From: Sphingomonadaceae bacterium
GTDB taxonomy: Bacteria > Pseudomonadota > Alphaproteobacteria > Sphingomonadales > Sphingomonadaceae
DNA length: 10,015 nucleotides
NCBI GenBank assembly: GCA_947451875.1
Contig: CANGBE010000038.1
Location: 1-10,015 of the forward strand
Direction: 5' to 3'
Shown here: positions 1 through 3,792 of the stretch, piece after piece
How the letters are laid out: the number at the start of each line of letters is the position of its first letter
How positions within the stretch are numbered: position 1 is the stretch's first letter
The notes under the pieces: model-generated
Told to the model about the DNA's origin: nothing
Database searches by the model: none
What the model saw: only the letters and a program-made list of their open reading frames with translations
Made by a program: the position numbers and the translations under genes

Positions 1-251
1 GTGGCGATTACGCCAAGATCATAAAGATCATCGGCTTCTGGATCATCACAGCCGGGATCGAGCTGGGCGACGAGGAAGATATCCTTGTCTCCTGAGCCTT
101 TTTCACCGCCAACCTTATCGTTGGATCCCTTATCGTTGGACATAGCCGCTTCAAGTGCGGCGACCGATTTCTCACGACCAACGAACAGCGGCACAAGCAT
201 GCCGGGAAACACAACGATATCACGCAAGGGAAGCAAGGGAAGAAGAGTCAT
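1..251 (-). CDS. lon: ATP-dependent Lon protease, N-terminal fragment (gene continues beyond position 1)
   Basis: Lon is a cytosolic AAA+ serine protease that degrades misfolded and selected regulatory proteins. Only the first 83 residues, part of the substrate-binding N-domain, are in the window; the ATPase and Ser-Lys protease parts lie outside. The N-terminus has the family hallmark PLLPLRDIVVFPGM (residues 5-18), then VPLFVGREKSV, and later DIFLVAQLDPGCDDP and DDLYDLGV. The ATG at 251 is fixed as the start because an in-frame TAA lies immediately before it; there is no strong Shine-Dalgarno. Residues 38-57 are odd: four five-residue units (SNDKG, SNDKV, GGEKG, SGDKD) occupy a place where, from memory, relatives have one DKD-like unit. 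The reading frame stays intact. A possible heat-shock promoter lies upstream at 304-331. The Lon assignment is very secure; nothing can be said about the intactness of the rest. Confidence 0.95.
   Translation of the reverse strand, partial: MTLLPLLPLRDIVVFPGMLVPLFVGREKSVAALEAAMSNDKGSNDKVGGEKGSGDKDIFLVAQLDPGCDDPEADDLYDLGVIA
81..140 (-). repeat. Four tandem 15-bp (five-codon) units within lon
   Basis: The minus strand encodes SNDKG (140-126), SNDKV (125-111), GGEKG (110-96) and SGDKD (95-81). The first two units share a 13-bp direct repeat, CCTTATCGTTGGA on the plus strand at 113-125 and 128-140, at a period of 15. The other two units are more diverged at DNA level but keep the D/E-K core. This is a small in-frame expansion and does not break the gene. 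Confidence 0.8.
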
Positions 252-362
252 TTAATCATCCGTATCAGTGCGGCGCGGGCTTCGCAGCCGAGCTTTGACG
301 CAGATATGGGATCGCCCCGCCCCGCGTGCAATGGGCATAGTGCCAAGGGCTGTGGATGGCGG
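252..362. other. Intergenic region between the small membrane protein gene and lon
   Basis: These 111 bases have no supported open frame. They contain the possible heat-shock promoter of lon and a GC-rich stretch (GCGGGGCGGGGCG on the minus strand, within 313-325). No terminator with a U-run is visible after the small gene, so some read-through into lon is plausible. Confidence 0.5.
304..331 (-). promoter_or_regulatory. Possible RpoH (heat-shock) promoter of lon
   Basis: Read on the minus strand, CCCATAT (310-304) matches the sigma-32 -10 consensus CCCATNT exactly. TTGCAC (331-326), 15 bases upstream, is a partial -35 match. The predicted transcript start near 297 would leave a leader of about 46 bases before the lon ATG at 251. 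Lon is a known heat-shock regulon member in many proteobacteria, which fits. The -35 is weak and the region is GC-rich, so this is an inference from one good hexamer and its position. Confidence 0.35.
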
Positions 363-536
363 CTAGATTCCTGATCCGCTCTGCATCAGCGAGAATATGA
401 GCCCGATCAGCCCGACACCAAAAGCCGCAGCTCCGGCGCTCTGCGATGTAAGGCGTTTGAGCCGATTTTTCGAAAGGGGAAGGTAGATAAGTATCGCCAG
501 CCCGCCAATCATGGCGAGAATGCTAAGTCTGATCAT
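363..536 (-). CDS. Small two-helix membrane protein, 57 aa, unknown function
   Basis: This short reading frame starts at ATG 536 and ends with TAG at 363-365. A GGAG Shine-Dalgarno lies 8 bases before the ATG, which supports translation. The product has a hydrophobic segment at about residues 5-21 (ILAMIGGLAILIYLPL), a basic loop (SKNRLKRLTSQ) and a second hydrophobic, Ala/Gly-rich segment at about 33-50, ending in a short polar tail. The basic loop predicts a hairpin with the loop in the cytoplasm and both termini outside (positive-inside rule). It lies between ybaB and lon on the same strand, 95 bases after ybaB and 111 before lon, so it may be transcribed alone or by read-through. I do not recognise a family. 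The SD, the clean TM-loop-TM layout and the otherwise empty gap argue it is real. Confidence 0.6.
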   Translation of the reverse strand: MIRLSILAMIGGLAILIYLPLSKNRLKRLTSQSAGAAAFGVGLIGLIFSLMQSGSGI

Positions 537-616
537 GTGCTTTACTCCGGTGGGAGCAGCAGGGTGGGCTGGTGATGGTTTAGGACGAGAGAAGGTGTCT
601 GGTTAGCGGGCAGGTG

Positions 617-638
617 AGGATGATATTACTATCACCCC
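617..638 (-). other. RNA hairpin with GUAA tetraloop over the ybaB stop codon
   Basis: On the minus strand the bases from 638 to 617 form a 9-pair stem (with two G-U pairs) closed by the tetraloop GUAA (629-626), which fits the stable GNRA class. The stem includes the ybaB TGA stop at 634-632. No run of U follows, so it is not a classic intrinsic terminator. It could protect the 3' end of the dnaX-ybaB mRNA, mark an attenuated terminator, or be chance. The pairing is seen directly; the role is inferred. Confidence 0.4.
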
Positions 639-973
639 ATCCCCGGCAGCTTGAAGCCCGGCGGCAGGCCCATCGAACCCTGAATCCGCTCCATTTCTGC
701 GCCTGAGGCAGCATCCGCCATTACCCGCGCATCATTAAACGCGGCCGCGACAAGATCTTCAAGCATCTGCTTGTCGGCAAGGACCATCAGGCTGTCATCG
801 ATAGCAACGCCAACCACGCGGCCCTTGGCGGTGCAGCGGATCTTGACCAGACCGCCGCCGGAAACGCCCTCGACCATGATTTGCTCGAGCGTGTTCTGGG
901 CTTCGGTCATCTGCTTCTGGATGGTCTCAGCAGCTTGCTGCGCGGCCTTGATCATCTCTTCCATCGACTTCAT
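632..973 (-). CDS. ybaB: YbaB/EbfC family nucleoid-associated protein
   Basis: This encodes a 113-residue member of the YbaB/EbfC family, small dimeric DNA-binding proteins coating the nucleoid, commonly co-encoded with dnaX and recR. The start MKSMEEMIKAAQQAAETIQKQ is a typical opening helix. The middle has the conserved VEGVSGGGLVKIRCTAKG strand region and the LEDLVAAAFNDA helix. The tail GLPPGFKLPGMG is the usual glycine/proline-rich end of alphaproteobacterial members. Length is normal. Its ATG at 973 overlaps the dnaX stop by 4 bases (ATGA), so translational coupling to dnaX is likely. recR, the frequent third partner, is not next to it here; a small membrane protein gene and lon follow instead. 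Confidence 0.93.
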   Translation of the reverse strand: MKSMEEMIKAAQQAAETIQKQMTEAQNTLEQIMVEGVSGGGLVKIRCTAKGRVVGVAIDDSLMVLADKQMLEDLVAAAFNDARVMADAASGAEMERIQGSMGLPPGFKLPGMG

Positions 974-2742
974 GCGTATCGGCTCCGGTTGTTCTGGCCG
1001 CCAGACTGAGCGGCACGATCTTCTTCAACAAATTCTGCGCCCGGGAATACCGCTAAGGCAGCGGCGACCAAAGGTGAGGCGCGCATGGCGGCACTTTCAG
1101 CAGCCTTCGCGGCTTCGGACAGTTCGCGAAGGCTGGGCATTGCCTCACCCTCAGCACGGCGCACTTCCCAGCGCTCGCCAGTGGCGCGCAGCAGGCCGTC
1201 GCGCACTTCGGCGGTGGGGTCGCCGGGATAGCCCTCAGCGACGGCAAAGGTCAGCGCCAGCGGCCTTAATTCGATCAGCCGAAGCCAGTCTCGCATGATC
1301 TGCGAAATACGCAGCTGCCCGGACTGCTCGACCGTGTCGCACAGCGCCGACCAATCGATAGATACGGGAGCCGATGAAGGAGCAGCCTGAGTGGGCGTTG
1401 AAGCCGCGGTGGCAGCAGGTGCAGCGATGGTAGTTTCCTGCAAGACCTTCATCAGGCTGCCCGGATCAGGCAGCTCCGCGGCGTGCATAACACGCAGCAG
1501 AGCCATTTTCGCCGAAGCCAGCGGATCAGGCGCGGCGCGCACTTCGTCGTGCCCTTTGAGCAGAAGTTGCCACAAACGATGGAGCTGACCAGCGTTTAGC
1601 CGCTTGGCCCAATCGTCAATCGCCGCGCGTTCTTCTGCCGAGATCGCATCGGCCCCGCTCTTGCCGACCTGCGCGACAGTGACACGGTAAACGAGGTCCA
1701 TCTGCGAACGCATCAGCGAGAGCGGCTCAACCCCCAGCGCGAATTGGGCATCGACCAGATCAAGCAGAGTCGCAGAATCACCAGCCAGCAAACCAGCAAG
1801 CAATTTGCGCTGCACTGATTTGTCCGCAAGGCCCAGCATATCCTGCACCCGCTCGGGCGTGACCCGGCCTTCGCCGCCAAGATCGGCATGAGCGATCGCC
1901 TGATCCAGGATCGACAGACCATCGCGCACTGATCCTTCGGCAGCAGCCGCGATCATTGAAAGCGCTTCAGGATCAGCCTCTACACCTTCGGAATCACAGA
2001 CTTTTTTGAAATGATCCGCCAGCATCGGTGCTGCTATGCGGCGCAAATCAAAACGCTGGCAGCGGGAGAGCACCGTGACCGGTAGCTTGTCGACTTCGGT
2101 GGTAGCGAAGAGGAACTTCACATGCGCAGGTGGTTCCTCAAGTGTCTTCAGCAAGGCATTGAATGCATTGCGAGTCAGCATGTGAACTTCGTCGATGATA
2201 TAGACTTTATAGCGCGCCGAAACGGCGGAATAGCGCACCGCCTCGATGATCTCGCGCACGTCATCCACGCCGGTGTGGCTGGCGGCGTCCATTTCGATCA
2301 CGTCGATATGGCGCCCCTCGGCGATGGCGACGCATGGTTCACATACGCCGCACGGATCGATCGTCGGCCCGCCCTGCCCGTCCGGCCCAATGCAGTTAAG
2401 CGCCTTGGCAATCAGCCGCGCGGTGGATGTCTTGCCCACACCGCGCACGCCGGTCATCAGGAAGGCATGGGCCAGCCGCTCACGCCGGATCGCGTTGGCC
2501 AGCGTCTGCACCATGGCATCCTGCCCGATCAGCTCGGCAAAGGTCTGCGGCCGATACTTGCGCGCCAACACGCGATAGGGCTGGACGGCATGCGAGGGCG
2601 CAGCAGCAGGTGGCGGTGGAGGCGCGGCCACTGGCGCAGGATCGCCGAACATCGAATTCTGGCCCGCGGCCTCAAGCTCGGCAGCAGTGGGCGCGGCTTC
2701 AGCTTCGGGCTCTTCGCCAAAGATGTCGGGGGAATCATCCAT
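970..2742 (-). CDS. dnaX: DNA polymerase III subunit tau (clamp-loader ATPase DnaX)
   Basis: DnaX is the motor subunit of the clamp loader, which opens and loads the beta sliding clamp and tethers polymerase cores. The 590-residue product has an acidic/proline-rich N-terminal extension (about 1-54), the lead-in YRVLARKYRPQTFAELIGQD, Walker A GVRGVGKTS (98-106), a four-cysteine zinc site (C117, C131, C134, C137), Walker B VYIIDEVHML (180-189), sensor 1 around FATTE and the SRC arginine-finger motif (226-228). A Pro/Ala/Thr-rich linker near residues 430-455 leads to the C-terminal tau domain that in relatives binds the alpha polymerase subunit. The start ATG 2742 follows an in-frame TGA three codons upstream. 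No properly phased slippery heptamer is visible near the domain III end, so I expect tau only. It overlaps ybaB by 4 bases; ffs lies upstream on the same strand beyond an opposite-strand gene. Confidence 0.96.
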   Translation of the reverse strand: MDDSPDIFGEEPEAEAAPTAAELEAAGQNSMFGDPAPVAAPPPPPAAAPSHAVQPYRVLARKYRPQTFAELIGQDAMVQTLANAIRRERLAHAFLMTGVRGVGKTSTARLIAKALNCIGPDGQGGPTIDPCGVCEPCVAIAEGRHIDVIEMDAASHTGVDDVREIIEAVRYSAVSARYKVYIIDEVHMLTRNAFNALLKTLEEPPAHVKFLFATTEVDKLPVTVLSRCQRFDLRRIAAPMLADHFKKVCDSEGVEADPEALSMIAAAAEGSVRDGLSILDQAIAHADLGGEGRVTPERVQDMLGLADKSVQRKLLAGLLAGDSATLLDLVDAQFALGVEPLSLMRSQMDLVYRVTVAQVGKSGADAISAEERAAIDDWAKRLNAGQLHRLWQLLLKGHDEVRAAPDPLASAKMALLRVMHAAELPDPGSLMKVLQETTIAAPAATAASTPTQAAPSSAPVSIDWSALCDTVEQSGQLRISQIMRDWLRLIELRPLALTFAVAEGYPGDPTAEVRDGLLRATGERWEVRRAEGEAMPSLRELSEAAKAAESAAMRASPLVAAALAVFPGAEFVEEDRAAQSGGQNNRSRYA

Positions 2743-2844
2743 CGCGATTCAGGTTAGGGGTTTGCGGACAGAATGTCGAATGCCTCCAAGCGGGATTTAC
2801 GCATCGGCGATCCAGTGCGATGTCGTTGCCAACAGGAGATCACC
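2743..2844. other. Divergent intergenic region of dnaX and the DUF4188 gene
   Basis: The two start codons lie 102 bases apart on opposite strands, so both promoters should be here or in the flanking gene ends. I see no good -35/-10 pair for either strand. It holds the AGGAG ribosome binding site of the DUF4188 gene (2834-2838) and in-frame stops before the dnaX start. Confidence 0.5.
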
Positions 2845-3330
2845 ATGGCTCGCCAAATCAACACGGGAAGTTTTACTGCTGATTTCCAAGGGCCGCTGGT
2901 GGTTTTTGTAATCGGCATGCGCATCAACCAACTTTGGCGTATCGATAAATGGCTGCCAGTCGCCCGCGCCATGGGACCCATGATCGCGGAACTGGCCGCC
3001 AATCCTGATAGCGGTTTTCTTGGTTGTGAGCAGCTAAGTCAGGGTTTCCGCACCCAGATGCTAGTGCAATATTGGCGCGATTTCGACAGCCTTGAGTCTT
3101 ACGCTAGAGCCCGCGAGCAGAAGCATCTGCCAGCTTGGGCAGCATTCAACTTGAAAGTGGGCAACCATCCGTCCGTGGGTATTTTCCACGAGACCTACTG
3201 CGTTGAGGCTGCCAGCTATGAAACGATCTATGGCAACATGCCAAATTGGGGCTTGGGCCGGATCGCCGGGATCGTTCCAGCTACCGGACGGCACAAATCT
3301 GCTCGGCTGCGCATGAAGGGCGAAGTATGA
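2845..3330 (+). CDS. DUF4188 family protein (putative monooxygenase-like), 161 aa
   Basis: This matches from memory the DUF4188 family, often labelled 'monooxygenase family protein' for a presumed dimeric alpha/beta-barrel-like fold; no reaction is established. Recognisable blocks are GPLVVFVIGMRINQLWRIDKWL, the LGCEQL segment, LVQYWRDFDSLESYARAREQKHLPAW, GIFHETYCV, YGNMPNWGL and the end VPATGRH. The frame is open from 2773, but the ATG at 2845 is preferred: AGGAG (2834-2838) lies 6 bases upstream and the family pattern begins just there. It is divergent from dnaX (102 bases between starts) and converges on ffs, with the ffs U-tract about 2 bases after its stop. No terminator of its own is visible, so its transcript may run antisense into ffs. 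It is the only plus-strand gene before the chorismate mutase. Confidence 0.85.
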   Translation: MARQINTGSFTADFQGPLVVFVIGMRINQLWRIDKWLPVARAMGPMIAELAANPDSGFLGCEQLSQGFRTQMLVQYWRDFDSLESYARAREQKHLPAWAAFNLKVGNHPSVGIFHETYCVEAASYETIYGNMPNWGLGRIAGIVPATGRHKSARLRMKGEV

Positions 3331-3332
3331 GT

Positions 3333-3342
3333 AAAAAAGGAG
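3333..3342 (-). terminator. U-tract terminating ffs
   Basis: On the minus strand the RNA closing helix ends CUCC and is followed directly by six U residues (3338-3333). The terminal SRP helix plus this U-run probably serves as the intrinsic terminator. It stops about two bases before the end of the opposing DUF4188 gene. Confidence 0.55.
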
Positions 3343-3427
3343 CCGGCCGACCCGCCGCAACCCGTTGTGGCTGCTTCCTTCCGGACCTGACCAGGTTGGC
3401 GGACGCAAGCGTCCGACCGACTCCCGG
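3333..3427 (-). ncRNA. ffs: 4.5S signal recognition particle RNA (small bacterial type)
   Basis: The minus strand carries the near-invariant SRP apical core: CAGGTCCGGAAGGAAGCAG, with the GGAA tetraloop inside CCGGAAGGAAGCAG (3384-3371). This is the Ffh-binding helix 8 with its asymmetric and symmetric loops. The two ends pair: GGAGUCGGUCGG from 3424 downward pairs, with G-U wobbles, to the 3' segment ending CUCC at 3339. Six T residues (3338-3333 on the minus strand) follow and give a 3' U-tract. The length of about 93-95 nt is normal for the small SRP class. The RNA joins Ffh to target membrane proteins co-translationally. The 5' end (about 3425) is predicted from the promoter spacing and may be off by a few bases. 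Confidence 0.93.
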
Positions 3428-3432
3428 CGGCG

Positions 3433-3461
3433 CATATGGCGTTGGGAATGGGATTTGTCCA
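3433..3461 (-). promoter_or_regulatory. Predicted housekeeping promoter of ffs
   Basis: On the minus strand TGGACA (3461-3456) matches the -35 TTGACA at 5 of 6 bases. A 17-base spacer separates it from CATATG (3438-3433), a 3 of 6 match to the -10 box. The expected start, 7 bases further, is near 3425, exactly where the 5' strand of the SRP closing helix begins (GGGAG). That agreement between spacing and RNA structure is the main support. The -35 lies about 20 bases beyond the stop codon of the upstream complex I subunit gene. Confidence 0.6.
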
Positions 3462-3481
3462 GCCTCTCGGCCGCACTAGGA

Positions 3482-3760
3482 CTAGCGAAAATTATCCGCG
3501 TAGGTCTGCAGTTTCAGGCGGCGCGGCGGGGTGGCGTGGACCACGGCGGCGATTCCGTGCTTGTCGGCATAGGCCTGCGCCTCTGCTTGCGTCGCAAACT
3601 TGAGCGTCACCTGCGCCTGCGTATCGCCGGAACCCGCCCAGCCCATCAGAGGATCGGCGCGCTTGGCTTCGGCAGGATCGAAATCGAGCAGCCATTGATC
3701 GGTCAGCGCCTTGCCTGACTGCATGGCGTTTTTCGGGCGTTGATAGATGCGTGCGGACAT
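3482..3760 (-). CDS. NDUFS4-like accessory subunit of NADH dehydrogenase (ETC complex I subunit)
   Basis: This 92-residue protein matches the 'ETC complex I subunit conserved region' family, the bacterial counterpart of mitochondrial NDUFS4, which stabilises the peripheral arm of complex I at the cytoplasmic side of the inner membrane. Visible hallmarks are ARIYQRPKNAMQSGKA at the start, WLLDFDP, DPLMGWAGSGDT (about 36-47), the KFATQAEAQAYADKHGI helix and the ending KLKLQTYADNFR. Many alphaproteobacterial homologues extend about 10 residues past YADNFR with an aromatic FDRxQPWTH-type tail; here it stops at that point, which may be usual in sphingomonads. The frame is open upstream into hrpB, but the ATG at 3760 gives the family start. 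Its nearest SD-like GAGGAG is 21 bases away, too far to be convincing. It follows hrpB by 32 bases, is apart from the nuo cluster, and is followed by ffs. Confidence 0.88.
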   Translation of the reverse strand: MSARIYQRPKNAMQSGKALTDQWLLDFDPAEAKRADPLMGWAGSGDTQAQVTLKFATQAEAQAYADKHGIAAVVHATPPRRLKLQTYADNFR

Positions 3761-3792
3761 GGATTTTGCAGTGCGTCGAATCTCCTCATGAA

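Noticed and set aside
8..223. Minus-strand 71-codon open frame at the left edge
   Set aside because: Different frame from lon over the same bases; the lon frame gives the exact conserved Lon N-terminus.
2008..2016. AAAAAAG on the minus strand in dnaX, resembling the slippery site that makes the short gamma form in E. coli
   Set aside because: The run is phased as AAA AAA G, not A AAA AAG, and lies near residue 246, far upstream of where a gamma product would end. Six A are also short for transcriptional slippage.
2122..2757. Plus-strand open frame of 211 codons opposite dnaX
   Set aside because: Antisense shadow of the conserved clamp-loader ATPase domain; no family resemblance and no convincing SD.
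2773..2844. 24-codon upstream extension of the DUF4188 gene
   Set aside because: The AGGAG at 2834-2838 is correctly spaced for ATG 2845, and the family pattern begins at MARQINTGSF; the extension is basic and unlike the family.
3421..3480. Possible tRNA or riboswitch between ffs and the complex I gene
   Set aside because: No cloverleaf or TTC-loop sequence is seen; the bases are explained by the ffs promoter and the 3' end of the upstream gene.
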